A stretch of 64,000 bases of DNA. Origin: Chaetoderma sp. LZ-2023a (Eukaryota; Mollusca; Caudofoveata; Chaetodermatida; Chaetodermatidae). The DNA lies in the NCBI GenBank assembly GCA_034401795.1, contig CM067366.1:69990514-70054513 (forward strand). Direction: 5' to 3'. A model generated the notes under the pieces. The model had not been told where the DNA came from, ran no database searches, and worked only from the letters and a program-made list of their open reading frames with translations. The position numbers and the translations under genes were made by a program. Below, piece after piece: positions 22,849 through 33,454 of this stretch. Position 1 is the first letter of the stretch, and every line of letters begins with the position of its first letter.

Positions 22849-23844
22849 ATGTATAAACGTGACAAATCACTAATTTTAAAAGCTAGTACATCAGCTGTGT
22901 GTAATAACTTATCGCTGTTTATGAGCAAAGAAAAGAGCAGCATCAACTATGCTGTTGTGCACAAATCTCTTGTGAGTTTGTTAACATCTACAGTTGATGG
23001 AGGAACAGCCACTCATCGGCAAGTCTCATGCAAAGATCCTTCAGCCAACAACGTCTCAAGTAGTATCATCATGCAGGCTCGGTGGGTGGTGATGTCACAC
23101 AGGACCATTCTGGTGATTACGTCACAGAAAGGTATTCAGATGTTTGAAGGCGACATATCAGTCATGTTGTATTGGTATGCTCTGAATTGTGATGGTTTGC
23201 CAGACGGTACAGCTACATTTGCTCGTGGCATATGTGGCTTACAAGACAATTCAGTATGTGTAGGAACTTTCCATGGTAACATCCTGGTGTTTAATGTACC
23301 CGACAAGGGTACTAATGTCACGGTGAACGAAGTTCTCAAAGCGCATGGCACCGCAGTTTGTGATCTGCATGCACAAGATGACAGATTCGTGAGCTCAGAC
23401 GATGATGGTAATATTTGTGTCTGGAAAATGGCAGGTAAAAAGTGTCAACAGCTGGTCTCAATCCCAGGATCAAAAAGTCCATGTTCGAGTATCATACTGT
23501 GGCATGATGTGATTATCGGCGGCTATGGCTCTGGACATATACGACTCTTCAATGCGACAACAGGAAAGATGTCATGTGAAGTCACCGCACATGCTCGATG
23601 GGTTACAGCGATTGATGTTTCCGAGTCAACAGGACTGCTGTTATCTGTGAGCGAGGACTCATTTTTACGAGTATGGCAGGTTGTGGAAGGTAAATATCCT
23701 GAATTGGAGCACAAATTTTCAGAGAGTGTAACAGACATACAGCTGGCTGGTGGCAGTTTTGTTCAGGATGAAGGAAAGGCTATATGTGTGACTGGATATG
23801 ATTGTAATGAACTAATATTCTATGTCGGTACAAAGAGCTCATAG
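22849..23844 (+). CDS. WDR54: WD repeat-containing protein 54 orthologue
   Basis: A 331-codon uninterrupted frame whose length and sequence match the vertebrate WDR54 family along the whole protein. Shared landmarks include the N-terminal basic R-D-K-S start, AVCNNLS (16-22), the VVHKS segment, LVITSQKGIQMFE (88-100), WYALN, FARGI (124-128), VCVGTFHGNILVFNVP (136-151), a WD repeat ending ICVWK (189-193), IIGGYGSGHIRLFNATTG (222-239), HARWVTAIDV (248-257), SVSEDSFLRVW (266-276) and a terminal VTGYD (314-318). It should fold as a seven-bladed beta-propeller scaffold; its cellular role is poorly defined in general. The start is the first Met, matching the family's N-terminus. No intron is needed, unlike the multi-exon mammalian gene, so either introns were lost or this is a retrocopy. 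No poly(A) tract or clear AATAAA was seen just downstream. Confidence 0.92.
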   Translation: MYKRDKSLILKASTSAVCNNLSLFMSKEKSSINYAVVHKSLVSLLTSTVDGGTATHRQVSCKDPSANNVSSSIIMQARWVVMSHRTILVITSQKGIQMFEGDISVMLYWYALNCDGLPDGTATFARGICGLQDNSVCVGTFHGNILVFNVPDKGTNVTVNEVLKAHGTAVCDLHAQDDRFVSSDDDGNICVWKMAGKKCQQLVSIPGSKSPCSSIILWHDVIIGGYGSGHIRLFNATTGKMSCEVTAHARWVTAIDVSESTGLLLSVSEDSFLRVWQVVEGKYPELEHKFSESVTDIQLAGGSFVQDEGKAICVTGYDCNELIFYVGTKSS

Positions 23845-24330
23845 CAGAGGTGTGATAGATTTATGCCCGTGTCGCGGCAAATGAAATTTTAACAACTCTT
23901 AGACATGTTAGATGTGCACACATGGAAAAGAGCTGATTTGAGACCATGAAAAGTGACAGCATTATTATTTAGGGCTTTTGAATGTATAATATTCTGTCTG
24001 TTGTATTGGTCAAGAAAATCTAAAGCATCTGAACCAGATTGGATGGTCATTGAGTCATCACAAATTCCCACATTTACCATTTTGGCAACTGTTGGACAGA
24101 ATTCAACCAAATTTGGTATGTGGGTGCAGAACATTTAGCTCCGCCATGTAGAGGTCAAATGATAAAAGTTGTGAATGTGGGGATTTGCGATGACTCATTG
24201 AACATCCATTCCATTTGGTGTGTGGTCTGGGGATTGGGGGGGGGGGATTGTGTGGATGCGATATTTTTTTAAAAGTACCCTGAGATGGCCATCCCCATGG
24301 AATGCATTTAAACCGTTACTGACCAAGTTT
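23845..24330. other. WDR54 3' flank; no other gene
   Basis: Contains MITE-like scraps (a GTCAAGAAAATC string) and a G-rich run near 24236-24248. Nothing coding was recognised on either strand. Confidence 0.4.
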
Positions 24331-24480
24331 GGTCAAGAAAATCAAAATTTAACCTCACTGAATGTCCATTTGCAGGCCAAGAGAACTATTTTTTAAAGGT
24401 TACCGCTGGGCATGCTGGAATGACTCGATGACTAGCTCAGTAATGGTAATTTCAGTGATAAGTTTTCAAAAAAAATCCTG
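24330..24480. mobile_element. Foldback MITE-1, decayed copy
   Basis: Shows the family's landmarks in decayed form: GGTCAAGAAAATC, GTCCATTTGCAGGCCAAGAG, TGGAATGACT and a returning arm with GATAAGTTTTCAAAA. The target-site ends are no longer clear. Confidence 0.55.
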
Positions 24481-25200
24481 ACCAACACATGTACATTCCT
24501 CAAGTCACTACAGAAATTACTTTTTATTTAAAATATTTCTAGGGATAAGTGGAATGAGACATCTATTAGTTAGCTGTTATGTCAATTGACTTGAAAACCT
24601 ACCCACACTTATGCTACTGATAGCATTATGATAAAATTAAGAAATTCTAAATGCAAATTGTGGCTAGTAAAGCGCTGAAATTACTATACGGCACTGGCAG
24701 TATATTTGTGTACATCTACAGAGGCTGGCGTCGGGGTCAGAACAGCCCTTTAGCGCCCAAATCCCAATACTGGCGTCCGGGCACAAATCCAGCCCCAGTG
24801 GGCCTTTTGGCGTATCCTACCACACACCTCAACATTACACTGAACTCAACGCCTGAGGGCAACTGTTCCCCCCCCCCCCCCTTTGACCTCCACCCTCGCC
24901 CCATCACCACGCCAGTATATATGCATCCATTTTAGCAGGTTTCATATTGTGATATTTGTGTGTACATGTGATTGTCTGTCTGTATAACAAGTTTCATTAC
25001 ATGTTATAAGCAATAGTAGTTTTGAAATCCTGTTGATATGACTGCGTCTGTCTACATACAATGACATATATGTATATTTTTCCAAAAGTATTTATTCCGT
25101 CCACTAATGGCTAGTGTGTTTAATGATGTGTCAGTACTCTGGTGTTACTGTAAAGGTACACTGTGTAGTATTCAATCCAGGCCAAACATTGTTATTATTC
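24481..25200. other. No gene recognised
   Basis: AT-rich anonymous DNA with a short C-run near 24870-24881. An open frame at 24651-24935 is Pro-rich and unsupported. Confidence 0.4.
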
Positions 25201-25204
25201 CAGT

Positions 25205-25385
25205 AATTAACCCATTGTTCTGGTCATAGTCGCTAAGACAAAATCAAAATGTGCTTATTGAATGGTCATTTCCAGGCCAAGAGATTATTTATGAAAATTT
25301 ACCACTGGAATGACTGGCTTGTTTTATCGAGGCATTCCTGCCAGCGGTAAAATTTCAAAGGTCTTTTTCAGTCGGGCCACTGTGA
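25205..25385. mobile_element. Foldback MITE-1, decayed copy
   Basis: Contains GGCCAAGAGATTATTTATG, ACCACTGGAATGACTGGC and the return arm GCCAGCGGTAAAATTTC, so both arms and the centre are recognisable. The left part begins near a TTAACCCA that may be the target site. Confidence 0.6.
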
Positions 25386-25523
25386 GGTCAAACGTGTCTG
25401 TTTTGAAAACAATGTTTATGAAAGCTGTTGCTGTTGTGCTTTAGCTTTTGACCTCAAAATTGGCCTCCACTCAAGCTTGGAGAGGAGCACTCCAATAGAA
25501 CCAGAATTATTGGAAAATATGTC

Positions 25524-25656
25524 TTAGCCCTTTACCACTCATATCAGCCAAAAATGGCTTCAGCTCTGGTCCTGAGAAATGACCACGTCTGCAAATGGGC
25601 ATTTTCTATGAGAAAATTGAAATTTTCTTGAACAAATTCTAGGGATAAAGGGTTAA
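25524..25656. mobile_element. Foldback MITE-1, internally deleted copy
   Basis: Begins TTAGCCCTTTACCACTC and ends GGGATAAAGGGTTAA, so both termini are present. The central TGGAATGACTGGCTCG palindrome is missing. Its 133 bases compare with about 240 for full copies. Confidence 0.7.
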
Positions 25657-25799
25657 GAACAGCACGAATGACTGGATGGCCATTAACTCATGCATTTAGC
25701 GACACGCAGGTTAAAATACTTGCATTTAAATGTCTAGAAAATTGTATCCGCTTTTCAATGACATATCACATATGACTTCAATAATTATAATTGTGATTT

Positions 25800-25962
25800 T
25801 TAGCTTACATGGGAAATGTCCATTTTGTAGATCAAGAGAAGACTATTTTAGAAAATCACTGGAATGACTGGCTCCCCGAGCGAGCCAGTCATTCTCTTGG
25901 TCCACAAAATCAACCTGCACTAAGCAAACATTTCAATTTTCATCACCAGTAATGGGTTAATG
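25800..25962. mobile_element. Foldback MITE-1, copy with intact centre
   Basis: The palindromic centre GAATGACTGGCTCC and GAGCCAGTCATTC is intact and surrounded by shortened arms. A TTAA-like right end (ATGGGTTAA) is near 25954-25962. Confidence 0.6.
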
Positions 25963-26422
25963 TGCGCTGTGCCTGTTTTCCGAGCGTTAATTTGGGGGAA
26001 TTCCCTTCATAACGACGCGACTGTGAGGAAACTGTATATTATATATATGTTGATACAGCTCTAGAAATACTCATATCTGAAATCTCATTGTGAAATTTAG
26101 TTAATTTATCCAGATTATATAAGTACTACAAAAAAATAGGTTTTTTGAACAAAACTACGTGTGTAGGCCAATTTGTATTTTTGTTAAATACACACTCCTA
26201 ATTTATGTTTAGAAATCAATCCCATGATTTTATGGCATTTTTTCAATGTTATAATTTTAACCGCCAAGAATGTTGTCCTTATGACGGGGCTTACACCCAC
26301 AGCAGAAATATAGGAAATTTGACAAATATAGGAGAAATATATAGCAAAATATTTCAGAGAGAATTTATACATGTTATATAGGAAAATAATTGAATCTTCA
26401 CTCATTATCATGATTTAGCGCC
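25963..26422. other. No gene recognised
   Basis: AT-rich anonymous sequence between MITEs. A minus-strand frame at 26184-26411 has no recognisable domain. Confidence 0.4.
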
Positions 26423-26540
26423 GTAGCCCTTACCACTCTGGTGTCAACATTCTATCTTTTTGCAGTGCCAGTAGCAAAGAAACTGGTGTACATTTTAAAA
26501 CAGTTTTGGTGGACGATGTTGCTGTCTATGACAGCACCAT
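26423..26540. mobile_element. MITE-3 left arm, split by DIRS copy A
   Basis: TAGCCCTTACCACTCTGG... through AACTGGTGTACATTTT matches the outward arms of the complete MITE-3 at 20426-20627. The centre GATGTTGCTGTC, TAT, GACAGCACCAT is itself palindromic. The matching other arm resumes at 33455 after the DIRS element, so the element landed in this palindrome just past its centre. Confidence 0.75.
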
Positions 26541-26721
26541 CTTCTCCTTCGATCAATACTCACCATTCTGTTACTTCTGATATACAGCTGGCCCTGACAG
26601 CGGCTCTAGGATTATAGACTTAGAAAGCTTTACCGACTCCTGGGAACCGGGTACTCGGCTCCCAACGGCCGAGTACCCGTTTACCATAGAGCTCATTCTT
26701 GTTTGCATAGCGACAAGAGCA
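26537..26721 (+). repeat. DIRS copy A left inverted terminal repeat
   Basis: Matches the reverse complement of 33239-33454 across CAATACTCACCATTCTG, CAGCTGGCCCTGACAGCGG, GACTTAGAAAGC and CCATAGAGCTCAT. A perfect hairpin lies inside: GGGTACTCGG at 26649 pairs with CCGAGTACCC ending at 26678. Confidence 0.85.
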
Positions 26722-26967
26722 ATACATGCTTTTTGCATTAAGGATTTTAGTGTTTTAAAATAATCTAAGTCTTTAATCAGTGATAGTTTGTGTGTTCTGA
26801 AAGGATTAACTAAGGACTATGGAGAATACCGCCCAAGACAACCAGGTTGTATTGTTCTTTATTATCCATAGTTAAAAGACTTAGGTCTCTAAATTTCGTT
26901 GTGTCGCATGTTCCAATTTCTGTCCCCATAGAATCTGGGACGTGTGCTAACAACGATATATGCCAGA

Positions 26968-27000
26968 CGATCGCCTTCTTTAAACCCCAACAGGCGATCG
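26968..27000 (+). other. Leader hairpin 1, DIRS copy A
   Basis: CGATCGCCT (26968-26976) and AGGCGATCG (26992-27000) are perfect complements across a 15-base loop. It is identical in copy B (36738-36770). Confidence 0.7.
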
Positions 27001-27069
27001 GCAGATATGAAAATAGGTGTTTGCTACGGTATTTCTAACACGAATATCGGCTGACGTCGTTCTCCGTAG

Positions 27070-27105
27070 AATCCGAGCGGGTGACGTCACACCCGGTCGC
27101 TCGGA
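27070..27105 (+). promoter_or_regulatory. Leader hairpin 2 carrying a CRE palindrome, DIRS copy A
   Basis: ATCCGAGCG (27070-27078) pairs perfectly with CGCTCGGAT (27097-27105). Between them is TGACGTCA (27081-27088), the consensus CREB/ATF site. It lies about 560 bases upstream of gag. The same block is found at 36841-36876 in copy B. A promoter role is inferred from motif and position only. Confidence 0.5.
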
Positions 27106-27665
27106 TGTTTATGTGAAGAAAAATTTTTCATTAATTCGCGCATCTTATTCTGGGTGCTGCGTACTAAAAATGGTACCGGAAACTTTAGAATGATCAAGTT
27201 TACGTGCGATCACGATCGGTTTGCAATGATCGGTGGTTTCAAAATTCTTGAGTAGATGTGTGGTCTGCGGTTTTACCGTGTGAGACAGCAGTTTTGTTAT
27301 ACATTTTGTTGTTTTCTTCACATATCGTGCTGCGTTCGTTAGGAGTATAATTTATATTGATTAGTAAATATACCCTGAATGCTATGCGATATGATTCCTG
27401 GAGCCGTTACACATCCTGGAGGATCTATTATGGGTGTGTTGTGCCCGCCGCGTACTTGTCGTCATAATCAATGCGATCGTTGTTGTAACGTGGCGGGGTG
27501 GGGTGCGGGGAGGTTACGGTTAATTTATGAGTCAAATTATTTGAAAATTAATTGTCTGCCTTCCATCCGGGTCTCGTTCCGCTTGTTTATTGTAGGTTTG
27601 TGCTTATTTTATAGGCCAAGCCAGCCCCGCCATCATGTGACGACTGCCATAAGTTTGTCCGTGTA

Positions 27666-29646
27666 ATGTTCAAGGACCATGTCTGTTTTATGTGTGCCCT
27701 GTGTAATATAGATCATAGGTGTAATGTTTGTGCAGTGTGGTCCGTCGAAACGATGGTTAAGTTCCTTGCCCAGAAGGACTTGGCTGGGTCTAACGCGGGG
27801 TCAGGCGGTCCGAGAGTAAATCGTGGAGCGCCCGGTTCGGCCGGTGCGGGTGCTCCACATCCCCAGCTGGAGGTGGCGGAGATGGCACCGCCGGCGTGGT
27901 TTGGTCCGGCTCTGCAGGGTTTTTTCTGCATAGCGTTCTGACCACGCTGGTGTCGTCCCTGCTACCAAAGGTTGGGGGGCAGTTTCTCCCCATGCCTGGT
28001 ACGGATCCTGTCCTCGGACAGGATTCTGGACTGGTTACCGAGGGGGCCGTCTCGTACGGCCCCCTGGCAGTCCCGTCTGGCTTCGGCCAGATGGGTTTCT
28101 GTTTCTCTGCGGCCACCTCCGGGTGGTCCAGTAGCGGTGGCCGGTCCGTCAGGTGTGGGAGCCGTCCGCCAGGACGGTTCCACGGTTGACTCGTCTAGTG
28201 ACGACTCTTCGGAGTCTGAAGACGAGGAGGAGAGGTTGCTGCGGCCCGTGAAGCCGCAGGTGGAGAATATGGAGGTTGATTCCGTCCTAGACGGAACCGG
28301 CCTCCATTTGTCTGGTTTGGCGCAAGCCAGGTCAGCGGCTCCGCCTGTGGCTGAGGCAAATCCGTTACCGTGCACTGGTTCCGTGCGGCTTGGTTTGGCA
28401 CCAGCCGTCACGGGAACGGGTGTGCCGGGCCGGGCGTGGTACTCACCTATCTCGCCTGGTCCGGCAGTCGGACGTGGGGTGCCGTGGGCGCCTGTGTCCG
28501 GCTATGGTTCCGCGACTGCTACGGGTCCGTACGGTTTTCCGTGCGGACCTACCCCATGGAGCGGAGTGTTTCATGGGGTGGCGGCGGAACCGTGTGGTAC
28601 CGGAGTGCCTGGCGTGTCAGCCGTGACTCCTTGCTGGGAGGCCGTGGCTGGCAGACCCGTGAGCACGTCAACGGGTGACATGTTTGCGGGGGTGTCTTCA
28701 TCGGAGGTAGATTGGTCAGATGCTCTGGCGTGGCTAGCCAGGGTTGACCCGTCTGTGGTTTCGGCCACGGCCGATGAAGATGCGCCCCGTCCGTCGGCAA
28801 ACAACTGATGACCAAGGGTCAGCTCCCTGCGGCCTCCAGGGAGGTGCGGGCAAGATGTCGTATTCCGCGGGGGGAATACGACAGGTATGGTGTAGTCCCG
28901 TCGGTCACGGAGGATGACCGATGGGTACTGGGCGTTCAGAGTGCCGTGCCGGGTCACCCCGGTCCGGCACTTGTGGACAAGTCTCAGGTACACCAGGAAG
29001 AAGTCCTGTCCCTATGCGATGAGGGTGTGAGGGCAGCGATGAGCGCTGTCGACCACTCTTATCGTCTCCTTCAGTCGGTGTGGGCTGAAGCGGGGCAGGC
29101 CACCCTGTGCCACCTGTGGCGCTTTCATGTGTCAATGACGGCCTGGTGCTGTCGATGGACGCATTGGCAAGGGTGCAAGCGCGTGTGACAAAATCCAGGA
29201 GGCAAATGGTCATTGACCATATGCGTCCGGCTACGGCAGTCAGGGAGCGTCTCCTTGGGACACCCCTGACAGGGCCTAGCATCTTCGGTGGCCAAGCGTG
29301 GGCCATCTTAGAGGATACCGCCAGTATCGCGCAGAATCGGTTAGCGGTAAACCTACAGCTAGAGCTAGTGCGGCAAGCGCATGCACTAGGGCCTGTGGGG
29401 AAACCGCTAACGGGACAACCTTCAAAGGAGCAGAAGAAGCATAAGGGCAAGGCGAAAGCTAGGCCTGTTGCGACTTCTGCTTCAGCTGGGGTTTCAGAGC
29501 CGCCGCCGGTGAAGAAGCCCAGGAAGGTTGTAGAGGCGCCTACCCTCCCCAATGTTGCTCCTGACCGCCCTAGAGGCGGGAAGGGCAAGGGGAAGGGTAA
29601 GGGTAAGGCCTCAAAGGGCGGACAGAAGGGGCCGAAGCGTACCTGA
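27666..29646 (+). pseudogene. DIRS Gag-like ORF, copy A (frameshifted)
   Basis: Homologous over its length to the intact 689-codon frame of copy B (37400-39469). It starts with the same Cys/His-rich N-terminus (CNIDHRCNVC) but is broken: extra T residues near 27920, further frame changes near 28100, loss of about 110 bases near 28797 (between CCGTCGG and CAAACAACT), and a small insertion near 29105. The remaining frames are 27666-27941, 27972-28808, 28808-29188 and 29107-29646. The protein would be Pro/Gly/Ser-rich with a Lys/Gly-rich C-terminus. It presumably packages the element RNA; that role is by position. Confidence 0.8.
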
Positions 29647-31265
29647 GGGTACGAAAGCTCCCTTCATATCCGCCTGGACCGCGCCTGTGCGACAGGAACA
29701 GCGGTGCCAGTTATACCCGTCGTGCCTAGAACGAAATGGTTCTCTCTCTCTCTCGTTAAGAAAGAGTGGGGGGGGGCGGACTGTGAGCCGGACAACCCCG
29801 TTAGACGTCGAGGCGTCTATGGTGGGTGGAAGGCTCATGCGTTTCGTCGAGGCCTGGCAAGGTGTGACGTCAGACAGTCTGGTCCTGGGATGGTTATCCC
29901 AGGGTTACATGCCGGAGTGGTGGGACTTTCCACCACAAAATCTGTCTTTGGCACCTGTCTGGACACCCGTACCAAGGGAGCCAGACAAGTTAGAAGCCAT
30001 TCAAAAGGAAGTGTCGGGTTTGCTTCTGAAGGGAGCAATAAAACCAGCAAATCGAAACACTCCAGGCTTCTATTCAAACATGTTCCTTGTCCCCAAGAGC
30101 ACAGGGGGATGGAGACCCATACTCAATCTCAGGCCATTAAATTGGTTTATCCATACGCCTCGGTTCCAGATGGAAACGCCGAGGTCGGTAATGCGGGATT
30201 GAGGAAAGGAATGTGGTGTGTATCGATCGATCTGAAAAATGCATATTTCCACATTCCTATGAATCGGAGTTGGCACAGGTTTCTGAGATTTGCGTTTCAG
30301 AATCAAGTATGGGAGTTTACAGCCTGTCGACAGCTCCGAGGGTTTTCACAAGAGTGGTCCTTGCGGTGACAGCGTTTCTCAGAAAAGAGAACGTGGCGCT
30401 ACACACCTACATAGACGACTGGCTGCTTAAGGCAGACTCGGCAGCCAGGTTGAACGTGGATACTGCTCTGACTCTGAAGTTACTTTCAGATCTACGCTGC
30501 ATAGTCAACGAGGAGAAATCCGAGTTGACGCCCACTCAACGTTTCGTTTATTTGGGGATGCGATTCGACCTTGAGGAGGGCAGGGTTTACCCATCAGAGC
30601 CCAGAGTGGTGTCTCTGTTAGCCATCCTCAAGAGTTTTCGAGTGGGAAACCACATTCAAGGCGAGGCGGTTCCTTCAGATGCTGGGCATGATGGTCTCCA
30701 TGGAGCAGGTTATCCCGTACGATGCTCTAATGCGAAGGCCTATCCAGTTGTATCTGATGTCTCTGTGGAAACAGAGAACAGAACCCCTGTCAAAACTGTT
30801 GCCAGTTTTGGAGCCGATAATATCGCATCTTCTATGGTGGAAACAGCGTCAGAATCTCCTATTAGGGGTTTCGCTGCACCTACCCCGCCCCCAGCTGTCC
30901 GTCTACACGGATGCATCGCTGGAAGGGTGGGGTGCCTGCCTGGGAGAACCAGGTCTCGGGCACATGGACTCTCCCGGAGTCAGCTGCATATCAATCTGTT
31001 GGAAATGATGGCAGTGGAACTGGCGTTGGAAGAGTTCCTTCCGATGATCAGGGGCAGGGTGATATTGATACGGTCGGTCGATTCGACAGTAGTATCATAT
31101 ATAAATCGCCAAGGCGGGACCAGGTCGCCAACTCTGTGTATCAGGGTGTGGCACTTGATTCAATGGTGCAGGAATTACTCGGTTGTTTTGAAAGCAGCTC
31201 GTATTCCTGGCCGATTGAACATTCTGGCGGATGCTTTGTCTCGCAGACAGAGAATCCTGCCAACA
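29647..31265 (+). pseudogene. DIRS reverse transcriptase-RNase H, copy A (frameshifted)
   Basis: The N-terminal RT part (frame 29552-30202) has PGFYSNMFLVPKSTGGWRP and LNLRPLNWFIHTPRFQME. A one-base loss near 30191 and a 13-base loss near 30321 (removing LPFG-type codons present in copy B) shift the frame. The catalytic YIDDW lies at 30408-30422 in frame 30213-31667. RNase H follows with YTDASLEGWG near 30903-30935, then further frame breaks before an RLNILADALSR segment near 31213-31245. YIDD in place of YADD/FADD, with an N-terminal PGFYSN block, is characteristic of DIRS-type RT. Confidence 0.82.
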
Positions 31266-31665
31266 GATTGGTCCCTCAACCCTCCAGTTCTGCGACGGAT
31301 CTTCGAGCATTGGGGCAAACCCAACGTGGACTTGTTCGCCACAAAGGAAAATGCACAAAGGAATCATGACATATGTCTCGCCGATTACAGATCCAAATGC
31401 CGTCGATACAGACGCTCTGGCGATAAGCTGGAGAGGGATGCACGCTTACGCGTACCCACCCACCATTCTTCTACCGAAGGTTTTGGTGAAGGTCAGGGAG
31501 GAACCGTGTCTGGTCCTGCTAATAGCGCCGTATTGGCCGAGCAGGGCGTGGTTCACGGATCTTCTAGATCTGCTGGTGGAAAATCCTGTGCAGTTGCCCG
31601 AGATTCCGAACATAATCTCCCAGGCCAAGGGACGCTTCCTACACGAGTGTCCCGAAATGTTCAAT
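31266..31665 (+). pseudogene. DIRS methyltransferase-like segment, copy A
   Basis: Encodes a VDLFATKENAQ block, a DTDALAISWRGMHAYAYPP block and LLIAPYWPSRAWF in order. This succession is what is reported between RNase H and the recombinase in many DIRS elements and resembles phage-type Dam N6-adenine methyltransferases. The usual catalytic DPPY/NPPY is represented only by YAYPP, so activity is doubtful. An insertion relative to copy B near 31358 breaks the frame. Confidence 0.55.
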
Positions 31666-32690
31666 GACTGCGTGGATGTTATCAAACAACGTTCCACGTC
31701 GGAAGGCTTTTCTCGACAGGCTGCTGATTTCATCGCGGCTGCGAGAAGGAGGTCAACCTTCAAGTCATATAACAACAAGGTTAACAGATTTGCAGACTGG
31801 TGTGAAGAAAAGGGTATTGATACCTTTCAATCCACTATCAGCAAATAGCAGACTTTCTCTGTGAGCTGTTCTTTTGAGGACTAGCTCCCGTCACAGTTGC
31901 TGGATACAAGTCAGCTTTGGCATCAGTTATCCCTTGTCTAGCCAACAGGGATAGTCCAGAGGTGGCCCAGTTAAATGTGATGTTGAAGGGAATGAGCAAT
32001 CTCCGACCGAGACAACCGGTAGTCATTCCAGCCTGGAGTCTATCTTTAGTGCTTAATGTACTGGCCAAGCACCCTTTCGAACCGTTGCGTTCGGCTAGTC
32101 TAAAGCATTTGACTCTAAAGGCGGTCTTTCTATTGGCAGCTTCCTCAGCTAGAAGGCGCAGTGAGATCCATGCGCTTTCGGCAGAGAGGAACCGATTTAT
32201 TGTTTCTGGAGAAGGTCTGCGTCTTCTGCCAAGAGCAGAGGTTATGTCAAAGAACCAATCTTTGAGATATCCCGGCAAACCGATCATTATACCGAAGTTA
32301 ACTAGGTTTGATCGTGATGCCAGTGTCTGGTGCCCGGTCCGTGCTTTGACTAAGTACAAGAAACGGACTGACTCGTTACGGTCGAACGATAGACATCTGT
32401 GGATCTGCCATAAAAAGTCTTATGGCGCCGCATCCATGGATACTATCTCTCGTTGGGTGGTCGAATGCATTCAGACTACTCAGGAGATGGCGACTGGGCA
32501 CCAGGTGCAAGGCGTAAGGGCAGACAATGTCAGAGGAATAGCCGCCTCGACCGCCCTTTACAATGGTGTTCCGTTATAGGACATCATGGCCGTTGCACAA
32601 TGGCACTGTGAGTCCTCATTCACGGATTACTATATGAGGGATGTGTCAGACTCAGCCAATCCACTCGCTTTAGCTGTTTTGAAACGATAG
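31666..32690 (+). pseudogene. DIRS tyrosine recombinase, copy A (His box altered, premature stop)
   Basis: The N-terminal core-binding part contains FIAAARRRSTFKSYNNKVN, FADWCEEKGID and, after a stop near 31848 and a base change near 31878, PVTVAGYKSALASVIPCL. The catalytic domain (frame 31917-32579) retains the first Arg box ASSARRRSEIHAL. The His-x-x-Arg box reads DNVRG where copy B reads HDVRG, so the catalytic His is lost. A TAG at 32577-32579 (GAG in copy B) truncates before the terminal AVAQWHCESSFTDYY box that holds the nucleophilic Tyr. The family cuts and rejoins DNA through that Tyr to insert circular cDNA. Confidence 0.85.
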
Positions 32691-33189
32691 TTAGTGACCA
32701 CACTGCTTTTCACCCTTTTCTCACTTCGGTAAGAAAAGAACCTAAAGCAGGCATGGTCAGGCGAGAGGATGTCAACCAGATTGTGTCACTGATGGCCGAA
32801 CCGGTGAATGGTTGGAGGCGGTACGTCTGAAGTCCAATTATCATAAGGTAATTCAATAGTGAGAGTTTTTTGTATTATGGATATGTATCATGTTCATTCA
32901 TCTTATATATTCATGCTCATTCCCAGGCTAATACATGGAGTATGCAGGGAGCAGTTAACCCTCTTGGCATATTTGTGTTTTCAGGCGAGATACATGTTCG
33001 TTAGTTCTCTCCCTTTTCTTAGGAGGAAAAAGGGGGGAGGACTGTGACGCGAATGTGATTCGGTTCCGTGAACTTGACGGTCCTTTTAGGTCTCCGTTAG
33101 TCAAGTTTGAAGTCTAAAATCTTTCTCCAAGGGGCAAAATTAGCATTTATGGCTTGCCCCTTCCCACCAGGTTACTGATCAAATCTGGT
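32691..33189 (+). other. DIRS copy A 3' non-coding region
   Basis: Sequence between recombinase and terminal structures, near-identical in copy B. It includes a CCCTTTTCTTAGGAGG-like patch with a G-run near 33030. No coding content was recognised. Confidence 0.6.
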
Positions 33190-33235
33190 GTATATCAGAA
33201 GTAACAGAATGGTGAGTATTGATCGAAGGAGAATG
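33190..33235 (-). repeat. DIRS copy A internal complementary region, left-end half only
   Basis: GTATATCAGAAGTAACAGAA through GATCGAAGGAGAATG is the reverse complement of the element's left terminus. The half complementary to the right terminus, present in copy B, is missing here. Confidence 0.8.
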
Positions 33236-33238
33236 CCA

Positions 33239-33454
33239 TAGTTTTCTCTTGTTTGGTGGCTATGCAAACAATATGAGCTCTATGGTAAACGGGTACTCGG
33301 CAGTTGGGAGCCGAGTACCCGGTTCCCAGGAGTCGGTAAAGCTTTCTAAGTCTATAATCCTAGAGCCGCTGTCAGGGCCAGCTGTATATCAGAAGTAACA
33401 GAATGGTGAGTATTGTTAGATCTCGGAGAAAGGGAAATTGACATTTCCTGCATT
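33239..33454 (-). repeat. DIRS copy A right inverted terminal repeat
   Basis: Reverse complement of the left ITR, including the GGGTACTCGGC/GCCGAGTACCC hairpin, then an extension TTAGATCTCGGAGAAAGGG to GACATTTCCTGCATT that is unique to the right end. Confidence 0.85.

Larger units (their letters stand above)
26537..33454 (+). mobile_element. DIRS-type tyrosine-recombinase retrotransposon, copy A (defective)
   Basis: About 6.9 kb bounded by inverted terminal repeats and no direct target duplication. The order is left ITR, hairpin-rich leader, Gag-like region, RT-RNase H, methyltransferase-like segment, tyrosine recombinase, partial internal complementary region, right ITR. This is the DIRS-order layout: integration uses a tyrosine recombinase and a circular intermediate, in place of an integrase or endonuclease. 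Copy B (36298-43231) is near-identical in the same orientation. Copy A is broken in gag, RT and recombinase. Confidence 0.9.

Noticed and set aside
26462..26580. An exon-like stretch with a good splice acceptor (TTCTATCTTTTTGCAG) and an open frame ending at the DIRS left terminus
   Set aside because: The same sequence is an arm of the palindromic MITE found whole at 20426-20627 and resumed at 33455, so the frame and acceptor are coincidental.
27713..28993. Several long minus-strand frames opposite DIRS Gag (also 37447-38598)
   Set aside because: GC-rich coding DNA leaves open shadows on the other strand; they are Pro/Arg/Thr-rich and have no independent support.
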